NCBI GenBank assembly: GCA_030016385.1
Contig: JASEJN010000024.1
Coordinates: 1 to 45,478 of the forward strand
Length of the DNA: 45,478 bases
Direction: 5' to 3'
Source: Clostridiales bacterium
GTDB lineage: Bacteria; Bacillota; Clostridia; Clostridiales; Oxobacteraceae
Positions within the stretch are counted from its first letter, which is position 1; every line of letters begins with the position of its first letter. The position numbers were made by a program, and so were the translations under genes. Positions 8,878-17,721 of this stretch are shown piece after piece. The notes under the pieces are model-generated. The model had not been told where the DNA came from. It saw only the letters and a program-made list of their open reading frames with translations, and ran no database searches.

Positions 8878-10161
8878 ATGCTGGATTTAAAAAGGATCAG
8901 AACAGATTTACAGGGTGTTAAAGATGCGATGAAAATAAGGGGTGAAGATTTTGATCTTTCCCTTCTCGACAAGGTTGTTGAGCTCGATGAAAAGAGAAGA
9001 AAAATGATTACGGAAGCCGAAACATTGAAAAGCAAAAGAAACAGCGATTCTCAGAAAATCGCAAAGCTTAAGAAAAAGGGTGACTCTGCAGAGGAACTTT
9101 TAGCAGAGCTTAAGCAGTTGTCGGATAAGGTAAAGGAATATGATGATAAGGTAGCAAATCTTGACAGCGAAATATATGAATTAATGTTAACGATTCCAAA
9201 TATACCAAATCCCACGGTGCCGGTAGGGAAAAGCGATGCCGACAACCTGGAACTTAGAAAATGGGGTACGCCGAGAAAATTTGGTTTTGATGCAAAAGCC
9301 CACTGGGATATAGGAGTGGATCTTGATATACTGGATTTTGAAGACGCGGCAAAAGTAACCGGTTCAAGGTTTACATTTTATAAGGGAGCCGGAGCCAGGC
9401 TTGAAAGGGCATGTATAAATTTTATGCTGGATTTGCATACGACAAAACATGGATACAAGGAAATATTTCCGCCGTATATGGTTCACAGGAGGAGCATGAT
9501 AGGGACCGGACAACTGCCAAAATTTGAAGAGGATGCGTTCAAGGTTGCAGGCACCGATTATTTCCTGATACCTACTGCGGAAGTGCCAGTAACCAATATA
9601 TACAGAGATGACATACTGGATGGCGATAAGCTTCCCATAAAACATGTTGCATACAGCGCATGCTTCAGATCCGAGGCCGGATCTGCCGGAAGGGATACCA
9701 GGGGGCTTATAAGACAGCATCAGTTTAACAAAGTGGAACTGGTAAAATTCGTAAAGCCTGAAACATCCTATGATGAACTTGAAAAGCTTACTCACGACGC
9801 TGAGGAAGTGCTGCAAATACTTGGCCTCCCATACAGAGTCGTGAAGATTTGCACCGGGGATTTAGGATTCACAGCTGCGATGAAATACGATATCGAAGTC
9901 TGGATGCCAAGCTACGGAAGGTATGTCGAGATTTCATCCTGCAGCAATTTTGAAGATTTTCAGGCAAGAAGGGCCAATATAAAATACAGGCCGGCACCGA
10001 AGCAGAAGCCTCAATTTGTCCACACTTTGAATGGCTCCGGTGTTGCCATAGGAAGGACAGTTGCCGCAATACTTGAAAATTACCAGCAACAGGATGGGAG
10101 CGTAATTGTTCCCACGGCTCTTATAAATTACATGGGCGGTCTTGAGAGGATCAGCAAATAA
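8878..10161 (+). CDS. serS: seryl-tRNA synthetase
   Basis: This 427-residue class II aminoacyl-tRNA synthetase charges tRNA-Ser. The N-terminal tRNA-binding coiled coil (about residues 1-110) begins [18 protein letters not shown]. The catalytic domain has motif 2 ([20 protein letters not shown]) and motif 3 ([18 protein letters not shown]), and PTAEVPVTN is the typical serine-site signature. The length is normal. The ATG at 8878 follows AATGGAGGAGACAAATT. Expression should be controlled by the T-box immediately upstream. Two tRNA-Ser genes lie 1.5 kb downstream. Confidence 0.98.
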   Translation: MLDLKRIRTDLQGVKDAMKIRGEDFDLSLLDKVVELDEKRRKMITEAETLKSKRNSDSQKIAKLKKKGDSAEELLAELKQLSDKVKEYDDKVANLDSEIYELMLTIPNIPNPTVPVGKSDADNLELRKWGTPRKFGFDAKAHWDIGVDLDILDFEDAAKVTGSRFTFYKGAGARLERACINFMLDLHTTKHGYKEIFPPYMVHRRSMIGTGQLPKFEEDAFKVAGTDYFLIPTAEVPVTNIYRDDILDGDKLPIKHVAYSACFRSEAGSAGRDTRGLIRQHQFNKVELVKFVKPETSYDELEKLTHDAEEVLQILGLPYRVVKICTGDLGFTAAMKYDIEVWMPSYGRYVEISSCSNFEDFQARRANIKYRPAPKQKPQFVHTLNGSGVAIGRTVAAILENYQQQDGSVIVPTALINYMGGLERISK

Positions 10162-10206
10162 AAGAGCAATTTTGCGAACCCTAAGACTGTGAGCTTAGCG
10201 ATTGAA

Positions 10207-10231
10207 ATAATATTCTTCAAATATAAAATAT
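10207..10231 (+). repeat. 25-bp AT-rich direct repeat, copy 3
   Basis: Identical over 25 bases to 7629-7653 and 8480-8504. It lies 45 bp after the serS stop codon and just before a terminator hairpin. Confidence 0.85.
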
Positions 10232-10235
10232 TACA

Positions 10236-10272
10236 ATATGGGATGAACTATCGGTGATAGTTCGTCCCATAT
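10236..10272. terminator. bidirectional hairpin terminator
   Basis: ATATGGGATGAACTATC (10236-10252) pairs with GATAGTTCGTCCCATAT (10256-10272) with one G-T wobble and a 3-base loop. It lies between the convergent serS and FAD-oxidoreductase genes and so probably ends both transcripts. Confidence 0.75.
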
Positions 10273-10276
10273 AACA

Positions 10277-11557
10277 CTATAATTCGACGCCCGAATCTTT
10301 TAAAACATGCTGTATTTTTTTATAGTCCAATTTCCTGGGGGATGTATTTTCCCTTACACAAAGAGCAGCGGCTATGCCTACGGCCTGCCCCATATTGGCA
10401 CATATGGGCATTGCCCTGAAGTTTGAATGAGCTAAATGAGTTCCGGAAATATTTCTGCCTGCTAAATAAAGGTTATCGATTTTTTTAGGTACAAAACATC
10501 TATAGGGGATAGTGTAGCCCTTTCCCTGCGGGAATTTTTTCTGCATGCCTGTTTGATCGAGGCCCGCACCCTTTATGTTGTGGACATCGAAGTTAAAAAG
10601 GGCTTTAGCTACAACCCAGTCTTCGAATACTTTGGCTTCAAGTATGTCTTCCCTTGTGAGAGTGTATTCACCTTCAAAATGCCTCGTTTCCCTTACACCG
10701 ATTATCGATGAAGAGCTTATTATATAACAGTTTTCAAATCCGGGTACATATTCTCTCAAGAACTTTACAATATAGTCGATCTGCCTTCTGCATACATATG
10801 TGGCATGAGTTAGATCTTCAACTTTAGTGCCGTCGACATCCGTACAGTTTGTCATATTGCAGGTGACTATTCCCGGAAGCGAACTTCTGTAAAGCAACAC
10901 ATGCCCGGCAGGGAACGGGATATGCTGCCTTCCAAGAGTCTGCAGATCGCCCTTTTCAAGCTCATATGTATCCTCGAAGCTGCCCGGAAATATTGCCCTA
11001 TCTGTATCTACACCTGCGACCTTAAACATAATTGTCATAGGTTGCATTTTGCCGTCTTCTTCACGGCCCTTATGAAAAGGGACACCGGCTTTAGCCGCAA
11101 TATCGCCATCGCCTGATGCATCTATTACTATTTTAGCCATTACAGCTTCTCTTCCGGATTTGCTCTCTATAATTACTCCTTTTATAGTATCCTCTTCCAC
11201 AATGGCATTGCTGGCAAAAGTATAAAGTTCCAGCCCTACCCCGGTTTCATCGAGCATATTGAGCATGACGGTCTTTAGCTTTTCAGGGTTTATTATTTGT
11301 TTTCTGCTGCCGCTGTCACTGGATCTATCCAGAATTTCTTCGTAAAATCCTCCGACAGTTCCTCCTGTCCAGTGGCTCATAAGCCCTGTGGTAGCAACGC
11401 CTCCAACATCGCCTGCCTGTTCTATAAGCATGGTTTTGGCACCACACCTTGCAGCGTTTACGGCTGCTGAAAAGCCGGCAGGGCCTCCGCCGATTACCAG
11501 TATGTCGACTTCTTTCTTTACGGGGATCTTCCTTGAAGGTTCGGTAATATATTTCAT
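10277..11557 (-). CDS. FAD-dependent oxidoreductase (FAD_oxidored family)
   Basis: This 426-residue flavoprotein has an N-terminal Rossmann motif for FAD at about residues 18-40 (VDILVIGGGPAGFSAAVNAA) followed by an acidic residue in MLIEQ. It also has a second flavin contact (VIDASGDGDIAAKAG) and a C-terminal FAD motif (NLYLAGRNISGTHLAHSNFR). This is the FAD_oxidored layout shared with distant thiol/fumarate-type reductases. The substrate is unknown. No signal peptide is present. The ATG at 11557 has AAAGGGGGAAATC upstream. It stands alone, divergent from the tRNA-Ser promoter and convergent with serS. Confidence 0.88.
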   Translation of the reverse strand: MKYITEPSRKIPVKKEVDILVIGGGPAGFSAAVNAARCGAKTMLIEQAGDVGGVATTGLMSHWTGGTVGGFYEEILDRSSDSGSRKQIINPEKLKTVMLNMLDETGVGLELYTFASNAIVEEDTIKGVIIESKSGREAVMAKIVIDASGDGDIAAKAGVPFHKGREEDGKMQPMTIMFKVAGVDTDRAIFPGSFEDTYELEKGDLQTLGRQHIPFPAGHVLLYRSSLPGIVTCNMTNCTDVDGTKVEDLTHATYVCRRQIDYIVKFLREYVPGFENCYIISSSSIIGVRETRHFEGEYTLTREDILEAKVFEDWVVAKALFNFDVHNIKGAGLDQTGMQKKFPQGKGYTIPYRCFVPKKIDNLYLAGRNISGTHLAHSNFRAMPICANMGQAVGIAAALCVRENTSPRKLDYKKIQHVLKDSGVEL

Positions 11558-11653
11558 TTGATTTCCCCCTTTAGTATTAATTCATTGATATCAACACATA
11601 CTATTATAACATATAAATTTACATGTTCTGGAATCGACACCCCACATTTTATG

Positions 11654-11682
11654 TTGACAGGGTATCTAACTCTTGTTATAAT
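11654..11682 (+). promoter_or_regulatory. consensus sigma-A promoter for the tRNA-Ser genes
   Basis: TTGACA (11654-11659) and TATAAT (11677-11682) are separated by exactly 17 bases, both hexamers perfect. The predicted start is near 11689, about 12 bases before the first tRNA. Confidence 0.92.
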
Positions 11683-11700
11683 ATACAATGTGTCAGTTGT

Positions 11701-11791
<91 letters not shown>

Positions 11792-11893
11792 TAAAAGCAT
11801 TTTAAAATTTTTTTATACGATAAAAAGTTAAATTTTAAGAATGTTTACATGACAAAGGTAGATAATAATATCAAATAAAACTTAAGCTAACAT

Positions 11894-11987
11894 GGAGAAG
11901 TACCCAAGTCGGCTGAAGGGGACGGTTTGCTAAACCGTTAGTGGGAGGTTTCTTCCAGCCCGGGTTCGAATCCCGGCTTCTCCGCCA
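11894..11987 (+). tRNA. tRNA-Ser (anticodon GCU)
   Basis: Acceptor GGAGAAG pairs with CTTCTCC. The anticodon loop TTGCTAA (anticodon GCT) sits on an ACGGT/ACCGT stem, followed by a long variable arm typical of tRNA-Ser, T-arm CCGGG-TTCGAAT-CCCGG, discriminator G and encoded CCA. It reads AGC and AGU codons. It is probably co-transcribed with the preceding tRNA-Ser, as no terminator separates them. Confidence 0.96.
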
Positions 11988-11992
11988 AAATC

Positions 11993-12024
11993 AAGGCATT
12001 TCGTTAATTCGAAGTGCTTTTTAT
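11993..12024 (+). terminator. terminator of the tRNA-Ser operon
   Basis: AAGGCATTTCG (11993-12003) pairs with CGAAGTGCTT (from 12010) with one bulge and one wobble, followed by a short T run. It lies 5 bases after the tRNA-Ser(GCU) CCA end. Confidence 0.65.
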
Positions 12025-12134
12025 TATGCATTTTAGGTTCACATAACATGAAATTGGGGACACATGGTATAGAGTGATATAAAATCATATATGCTTTTCA
12101 TCACTTTTTTTATTGTTTTTAAATAATATATTAT

Positions 12135-12435
12135 CTATTTTTGGGACTGCAGTTCTATTTGCCAGTTATTTTATCGGTTGCATAATAGCACCATGAAATG
12201 AATACATATTACTATTACCAAACAAATTGAAAGGAGTAGCATCCATTTGGATTAAAAGACCTTCCTGAGGTTTTCTCTTCCGATGAGGTTTGTAGCGCCT
12301 TCTCTTTTTAGGGCTTTGAATGTTTGGATCTGTCGGGATTTTATAGAGGGTGGAATAACTAATCTTTATGTTCTCAAACCTCTCAAGGAGCTTTTAAAAA
12401 TGTTTAAAATTGGAATGTTTGTAAAACTTAATAAC
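12135..12435 (-). pseudogene. decayed integrase-type transposase (ISNCY-like) fragment
   Basis: Translating the minus strand gives KFYKHSNFKHF, a stop, KLLERFENIKISYSTLYKI, then a basic stretch (PKKRRRYKPHRKRKP), QEGLLIQMDATPFNLFG and MYSFHGAI. A frameshift and further stops follow around DKITG. The order of helix-turn-helix, basic linker, 'QxDxxxxxWFG'-like first catalytic aspartate and 'HGAI' matches integrase-catalytic-region transposases often labelled ISNCY. It has at least one in-frame stop, a frameshift, and neither end of the gene. It is a dead remnant between the tRNA-Ser genes and the ABC importer. The family is assigned from remembered motifs only. The rest of 12025-12490 shows no gene. 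Confidence 0.65.
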
Positions 12436-12490
12436 AATAATTACTAATATAACATTATCACAAGATAATTACATTTATTTTATACGTCCC

Positions 12491-12518
12491 TTGTAATATG
12501 ACAAATAAGTGCTATAAT
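12491..12518 (+). promoter_or_regulatory. probable promoter for the ABC importer operon
   Basis: TTGTAA (12491-12496) and TATAAT (12513-12518) are 16 bases apart. This gives a 5' leader of about 225 bases before the binding-protein start at 12749. I see no known riboswitch in that leader. Confidence 0.55.
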
Positions 12519-12748
12519 TATAAAGTAGATTAAAAAGTCATAATATTTGAAAAAATGTGTATAAATAAATATTTGTGTTAATTCAGTATTTATTGATATA
12601 CAGCTTGTTTTGGTATTACAAAGAGACGCGCGTCAAATGTTGTTTATCCAACCCGGGAGGCTTTATGATTCATGTTGTTATTGGATTGAACACAGTTTGG
12701 AGACAAATTTCAACTGTGACAATCAAAAAAATAAAAGGAGGTTTTTTT

Positions 12749-14692
12749 GTGCGAAGAAAAGTTGTTTCTTTTCTGCTTGTGTTCACATTGTTGTTCGCAT
12801 CCATGTCTTTGCAAGCATGTTCGAGTTCAAACTCGAACAGTAAAAGCGGTACAAAAAGTACAAGCGGCAAACAAGAGATGACGGACGTGGGTACTCCGCG
12901 TAATGAAACTCTAATCGTTGAAACACAGACTCCGACAGATGTACCTGGGCAGTTTAACTCCTATATGCAAGGCACCCAGATGGGATTTGGAATCCATCAG
13001 CTCATGTCAGCGATGATGTGGGAGATGGACACTGTAAAGGGCGAACAATATGGCGAAGTGGCGGATGGAATGCCGGTATCCAATTCGGATTTTACCGAGC
13101 ATACCATTAAGATTCGCAAGGGCATCAAATGGTCCGATGGGCAAGCTCTGACCGCGAATGATGTAGTGTTTACGTTTAAAATGATTATGAGCAACACCGG
13201 CATCGGCCAGCACGATTATTACAATTCAATAATCAAGTCAGTTGAGAAGGTTGATGATTATACTGTCAAGATCGTTACGAAGGAATCCTTCCCTCGTCTT
13301 GCAGAGACATTTGGTGTAACTATCTGGGGAAACGACCTTCGAATAGTCCCCGAGCATATTTACTCAAAGCAGGCGGATGTAACTACTTTTAAGGACAGCA
13401 GTCCTGTAGTAGCCGGTCCTTATACCGTAAAATCATACGACAAGCTGGGCAAATGGATACTCTATCAGCGCCGCGATGACTGGAAGAACAGTACCGTAGG
13501 CGTAGTGACGGGTAAAGAGCCGCAGGCCAAGTATATATGGTTTAGGTATCTTGGCGATGATAATACCCGTCAAATGGCTATGATCAACAATCAAGTTGAT
13601 ATTTTGTGCGAGGTTACTCCTGAAATGTTGGAAGCGATGACCTCTGCCAATAAGAAGATTTCATTTTGGTATGACCAATTCCCATATGCTACAAGTGATG
13701 ACCCATGCTCCAAGGGGATTGCTTTCGAAATGGCAAAGGAGCCGTATAACAATGCGGACTTCCGATGGGGTATAGCGCTTGCACTGAATTTTGACGAGAT
13801 CTCGATGAGTATATTTAACGGTGTCGGACGTGCCAGCCCTCTGCCGATACTTACTAACACCAGTGCAATGCAGAAGCTGTATTATAAGCCATTGCTTTCA
13901 TGGCTGGAATCGTTCGAACTGGATCTTGGCGATGGGACAACGGTTAAACCTTTTGATACCAGATATGCTGAAAGAATGGCTAAGACACTAAAGGATAAAG
14001 GCTATAATATCCCCACCGATGAGGATTCCCTGACCGATATGTTTGGTATCGGATCCTGGAAGCATGATGAGGAAGCAGCAACCAAGCTTCTTAAGAAAGC
14101 GGGCTTGGAAAAGAAGTCTGATGGTTGGTATTACAAAGGTAAGCCTTTTACCATAAATATGACTTATTTGGCTGATACCGAAGCTCAGGCAGGCCGTGGC
14201 CTACAAGCTGCATATAACCAGTTAACCAAGTTCGGGCTGAAATGCAATCTGTCCAGCCAGAGCAGCGCTACCTGGGATAGCAACAGCAGTACCGGAAATT
14301 ATGAAATTGCCGGTTATTGGCCAACTGGCGGGATTACGAAGGATATCTATCCGCAGATCCGTGGTTGGGATGCCGACCTGATTGTGCCGCTTGGCAAGAT
14401 TGGTTCCGGACAAGGATCGCGCTGGAACAATGCAGAAGCAACCAAGATAATTCATGAAATGGCAAAGCTGTCTCCGAACAGTGATGAGAACTATAAGCTT
14501 GGATTGGAGTTCATGAAGGTTGCTGTGAAGGATATGCCGTTCATAGGCTTCCACTCCGGAGTTAAGTTTGTTCCGACAAACAGCACTTATTGGACCAACT
14601 ATCCGAACGCGAAGAATGCATATAACGGTCCTTGGTGGTGGTGGAGCTGCTTCAAGTACATTACGACCGAAATCAAACCGGTAAGTAAATAG
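12749..14692 (+). CDS. ABC importer substrate-binding lipoprotein (SBP_bac_5 family)
   Basis: This 647-residue extracellular solute-binding protein begins with a lipoprotein signal: MRRKVV, a hydrophobic core, then lipobox SLQAC with the lipidated C24, followed by a Ser/Asn/Gly/Lys linker. The mature protein has the SBP_bac_5 pattern (IKIRKGIKWSDGQALTANDV; DFRWGIALALNFDEI). The start is GTG at 12749, supported by AAAGGAGG seven bases upstream; the longer frame to 12575 adds only a leader with no domain. The C-terminus is rich in aromatics (YNGPWWWWSCF). The family was named for peptides, but several members next to glycosidase genes bind oligosaccharides. The GH3 gene at the end of this operon makes a glycoside substrate likely here (inference). 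Confidence 0.93.
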   Translation: MRRKVVSFLLVFTLLFASMSLQACSSSNSNSKSGTKSTSGKQEMTDVGTPRNETLIVETQTPTDVPGQFNSYMQGTQMGFGIHQLMSAMMWEMDTVKGEQYGEVADGMPVSNSDFTEHTIKIRKGIKWSDGQALTANDVVFTFKMIMSNTGIGQHDYYNSIIKSVEKVDDYTVKIVTKESFPRLAETFGVTIWGNDLRIVPEHIYSKQADVTTFKDSSPVVAGPYTVKSYDKLGKWILYQRRDDWKNSTVGVVTGKEPQAKYIWFRYLGDDNTRQMAMINNQVDILCEVTPEMLEAMTSANKKISFWYDQFPYATSDDPCSKGIAFEMAKEPYNNADFRWGIALALNFDEISMSIFNGVGRASPLPILTNTSAMQKLYYKPLLSWLESFELDLGDGTTVKPFDTRYAERMAKTLKDKGYNIPTDEDSLTDMFGIGSWKHDEEAATKLLKKAGLEKKSDGWYYKGKPFTINMTYLADTEAQAGRGLQAAYNQLTKFGLKCNLSSQSSATWDSNSSTGNYEIAGYWPTGGITKDIYPQIRGWDADLIVPLGKIGSGQGSRWNNAEATKIIHEMAKLSPNSDENYKLGLEFMKVAVKDMPFIGFHSGVKFVPTNSTYWTNYPNAKNAYNGPWWWWSCFKYITTEIKPVSK

Positions 14693-14724
14693 CCTCTGTT
14701 TTTAAATTAGAGTAGGGCTTGAGA

Positions 14725-14777
14725 AAATAAGGCACGTGCGATTGTTTAAGACAGCAGTGCGTGCCTTATTTTTTTAT
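14725..14777 (+). terminator. intra-operon terminator after the binding-protein gene
   Basis: AAATAAGGCAC (14725-14735) pairs with GTGCCTTATTT (14761-14771), with wobble pairs extending the stem inward, and a run of seven T follows. It lies between the binding-protein and permease genes, so partial termination would give an excess of binding protein. Confidence 0.85.
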
Positions 14778-14890
14778 ATAACCGTTGTAGGTTGTTGGCT
14801 TGTGGATAGATCTACTGTACAATTATTTTCCGCTTTTCTGAATTTTACACCAAAATATTCATTTAGTTGCCAATTAAAGAGGTGAACAAA

Positions 14891-15889
14891 TTGAAATTTC
14901 GCAAATATTTCGGTCTGCGTATTTTGACATGGGCTCTGACTATTTGGATAGGCGTTACATTCATATTCTTTATCCCACGTATGTTTCCGTCCGATCCTGT
15001 AGAGAATATGATAGGGCAGATGCAAGCCCGTTCCGGCCAGATGGATCCTAAGCAGATGGAAGCACTGAGAAAATCTTTGCGTATTCAGTTCGGCCTTGAG
15101 GGATCACTATGGGAACAGTATACAACATTTCTATGGAAAGGAGTACTGCATTTTAATTTCGGCCCTTCTCTCATGAGCTACCCGACACCGGCCGGAGAGA
15201 TCATCAGCACATATCTGCCATATACATTGTTTTTGTCACTTACCAGTACGATTCTTGCCTGGATAATCGGTAATTTGATAGGCCTGCAGGCGGGGTTTCG
15301 TAAGGATAAGCGTTCTTCAAAAGTTATGGAAGGTATTGCAATATGTATATACCCCATTCCATATTTTATTATTGCATTGGTTATTCAAATTGTATTTGCG
15401 TTTTTACTTGGATGGTTCCCCCTCCAATCAGATATCAACACCACAGGAAGTATGGCCACTCTCGTTGCTTCCCTGTTGAAGGCATCGGTACTGCCGGCTC
15501 TTTCACTGCTGTTGGTCGGCACAGGTTGGTGGATCATCTCTATGAAGTCGCTTTCAGGTACGACTGCGCAGGAGGATTTTGTTCTGTACGCCCGATATAG
15601 GGGCCTTCCCGAAAACGTGATAGGGAGAAAATATGTGTTGCGCAACTCCATACTGACGCAGATTACAGCCTTGGCGATGAGCCTCGGCGGGGTCTTTAAC
15701 GGTGCGATCATGACGGAGATTATCTTCGGCTACCCGGGCGTCGGCACGCTTATTCAAAAGGCAATACTTCAGTCCGATTATAATATGATTCTCGGCTGTA
15801 TTACCATTTCGATAATCGCCGTTGCTACAGCTACTTTAATTGTGGATATTATATATCCGCTTATTGATCCCCGTATCAGATACAGTTAG
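14891..15889 (+). CDS. ABC importer permease (DppB/OppB-like)
   Basis: This 332-residue inner-membrane permease has one N-terminal helix (ILTWALTIWIGVTFIFFIPR), a periplasm-facing loop with FPSDPVENM, then five more helices. The BPD_transp_1 EAA region appears in ARYRGLPENVIGRKYVLRNS, and FGYPGVGTLIQKAI is the usual DppB-type signature. The TTG at 14891 is preferred to the upstream TTG at 14867 because AAAGAGGTG lies just before it, although this assignment is not certain. It pairs with the next gene to form the membrane pore. Confidence 0.93.
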   Translation: MKFRKYFGLRILTWALTIWIGVTFIFFIPRMFPSDPVENMIGQMQARSGQMDPKQMEALRKSLRIQFGLEGSLWEQYTTFLWKGVLHFNFGPSLMSYPTPAGEIISTYLPYTLFLSLTSTILAWIIGNLIGLQAGFRKDKRSSKVMEGIAICIYPIPYFIIALVIQIVFAFLLGWFPLQSDINTTGSMATLVASLLKASVLPALSLLLVGTGWWIISMKSLSGTTAQEDFVLYARYRGLPENVIGRKYVLRNSILTQITALAMSLGGVFNGAIMTEIIFGYPGVGTLIQKAILQSDYNMILGCITISIIAVATATLIVDIIYPLIDPRIRYS

Positions 15890-15907
15890 GAAGAGGGGGC
15901 AGAATAC

Positions 15908-16744
15908 ATGAAAAAACTTTGGAAAAATTTGAGTAACCCTGCAAGGGCGGGCATTGTTATAACTGTTTTTTTCTTAATACTTGGGTTCGTCGTGTATTAT
16001 TTTCCGCATGTTAACCCATTTACTTTCGACACATATGCCAGCAGACTCGGCCCCTCTTCAGAGCATTGGCTGGGTACGAGCAGTATGGGACAGGATGTTT
16101 ACTGGCTGCTTATCGAAGCTATTCATAATTCGCTTCTGATAGGACTTATAGTTGCAACCATCGGAACCGTAGTTGGTGTGTTTGTCGGTTTGCTCGCGGG
16201 CTTCTCCGGAGGCACACTCGATCGTGTGCTGTCGGTCATTACGGATACGTTCGTGGTAATCCCATCGCTTCCCATTCTTATATTGATGACCTCGTTAATG
16301 AAGGGCAAGACAACTGTTGTTCTGATGGCGCTGGTTTTGGGAATGTTTGCATGGGCATGGCCAAGCCGACAGATACGTTCAATGGCGCTGAGCATAAAGG
16401 AGAGGGATTTTATCCATACCGCATGGTTCTCCGGGGAAGGTACGGTTCAGGTGGTATTGACGGAAATCCTGCCCTATGCGCTTACATGGTCACTTTCGAA
16501 CTTTATGAATGCCACATTGAACGCCATTGCATCTGAATCCAGCCTTGCAGTCTTAGGGCTGTCTCCGGCGAATTTGATATCTCTCGGAAATATGATTCAA
16601 TGGGCGAGGGAGAGAAATGCTATCTTTACCAGGCAATGGTTCTGGATAGGTTCGCCGATCGTGGCTACGGTTCTTCTTTTTATCGGCTTATTCTTATTCA
16701 TAACTGGTTATAACGATTATCTGTCTATGAAGAGGGGGAGGTAA
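15908..16744 (+). CDS. ABC importer permease (DppC/OppC-like)
   Basis: This 278-residue second permease subunit has an N-terminal helix (AGIVITVFFLILGFVVYYF) followed by the typical DppC opening LGTSSMGQDVYWLLIEAIHN. Five further helices follow, with the EAA coupling loop near ERDFIHTAWFSGEGTVQVVL and the late motif LNAIASESSLAVLGLSP. GAGGGGGC precedes the ATG by 7 bases. It lies 18 bp after the first permease and 3 bp before the first ATPase, so all are one transcript. Confidence 0.94.
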   Translation: MKKLWKNLSNPARAGIVITVFFLILGFVVYYFPHVNPFTFDTYASRLGPSSEHWLGTSSMGQDVYWLLIEAIHNSLLIGLIVATIGTVVGVFVGLLAGFSGGTLDRVLSVITDTFVVIPSLPILILMTSLMKGKTTVVLMALVLGMFAWAWPSRQIRSMALSIKERDFIHTAWFSGEGTVQVVLTEILPYALTWSLSNFMNATLNAIASESSLAVLGLSPANLISLGNMIQWARERNAIFTRQWFWIGSPIVATVLLFIGLFLFITGYNDYLSMKRGR

Positions 16745-16747
16745 GGA

Positions 16748-17719
16748 ATGCTTAAGATTGAACATCTGTCCACTTCTTACAAGACCATAAGCGGTGATGT
16801 GCATGTCGTCAATGATGTGAATTTCGAAATTCGTAACAACGAGATATTCGGTATCGCAGGGGAATCGGGTTGCGGCAAGACAACTCTCCTTAAGGCACTT
16901 TATGATATTGTGGAATTTCCTTTGCAGATCGATTCAGGCCGTGTGATTTTGAGCGGTGAAAAGAGGGGGTCTCATTTCTCGTATGAAACCGGCAAGATCC
17001 GCAATACGTGGTGGAATAACATCTCTTACGTGCCTCAGGCCGCACAGAGTGTGCTGAACCCGATCACGAAGATTAAGTACCAATTCCTGGATTCTATACC
17101 GAAGCAGGACAGGAATAACGAGACAAAGGAAGCAACTCTCGAAAGAGTAGCACATTATTTGGAAGAGCTCAGTCTTTCACCTGATCTGCTTGAAGCATTT
17201 CCGTTCCAGCTTTCAGGCGGTATGCGGCAGCGTGTGATAATCGCGCTGGCTACGTTTATGTCACCTAACGTGTTGCTCGCCGACGAACCGACCACGGCAC
17301 TGGATGTGGTTGTGCAGCGAGGCATACTGCTGATGCTTATGCACCTGCAAAAACAGTTGAAGAATACGATGGTACTTGTCAGCCATGATATGGGAGTTCA
17401 TTATCAGATCACCGATCGTATAGGAATAATGTACTCAGGTAGTTTTGTTGAACTCGGAAAGACCGATGAGATCTTTGATTCCCCGATACACCCCTATACA
17501 AGGATGTTAATAGATGCATTGCCAAAGATAGGGGACAAAAGCCAAAAGGCGGGAATACCGGGCCGCCCTCCGGCACTTACCAACCCTCCTAAGGGATGTA
17601 GGTTTGCGCCGCGCTGCCCTGATTGTTCGGAAATCTGCAGCAAAGAGGTACCTGTGTTCTGCGAAGTAATGCCGGGTCATTTTGCTGCTTGCCATAAGCT
17701 TGACAAGGGGGTTAAGTGA
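16748..17719 (+). CDS. ABC importer ATPase (DppD/OppD-like)
   Basis: This 323-residue ATPase has Walker A at residues 38-46 (GESGCGKTT), Q-loop in SYVPQAAQSVLNP, signature LSGGMRQR, Walker B VLLADEPTTALD and H-loop LVSHDMG. The C-terminal extension ends with the cysteine-rich CRFAPRCPDCSEIC motif found in DppD/OppD proteins, where it can bind an iron-sulfur cluster. GGGGGAGGTAAGGA sits right before the ATG. Its stop nearly touches the next ATPase gene. The pair powers the importer. Confidence 0.95.
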   Translation: MLKIEHLSTSYKTISGDVHVVNDVNFEIRNNEIFGIAGESGCGKTTLLKALYDIVEFPLQIDSGRVILSGEKRGSHFSYETGKIRNTWWNNISYVPQAAQSVLNPITKIKYQFLDSIPKQDRNNETKEATLERVAHYLEELSLSPDLLEAFPFQLSGGMRQRVIIALATFMSPNVLLADEPTTALDVVVQRGILLMLMHLQKQLKNTMVLVSHDMGVHYQITDRIGIMYSGSFVELGKTDEIFDSPIHPYTRMLIDALPKIGDKSQKAGIPGRPPALTNPPKGCRFAPRCPDCSEICSKEVPVFCEVMPGHFAACHKLDKGVK

Positions 17720-17721
17720 CA

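Noticed and set aside
7629..10231. The three 25-bp repeats as a CRISPR array
   Set aside because: Spacing is 0.85 and 1.7 kb with whole genes between; there are no regular spacers and no cas genes.
12055..12066. GGGGACACATGG as a copy of the GGGGACGG palindrome family
   Set aside because: Only the first seven bases agree and no inverted partner is nearby; it is more likely part of the decayed transposase flank.
12525..12748. The 225-base leader of the ABC importer as a riboswitch
   Set aside because: It has short inverted bits but none of the conserved riboswitch cores I know, and no terminator or anti-terminator pair before the ribosome site.
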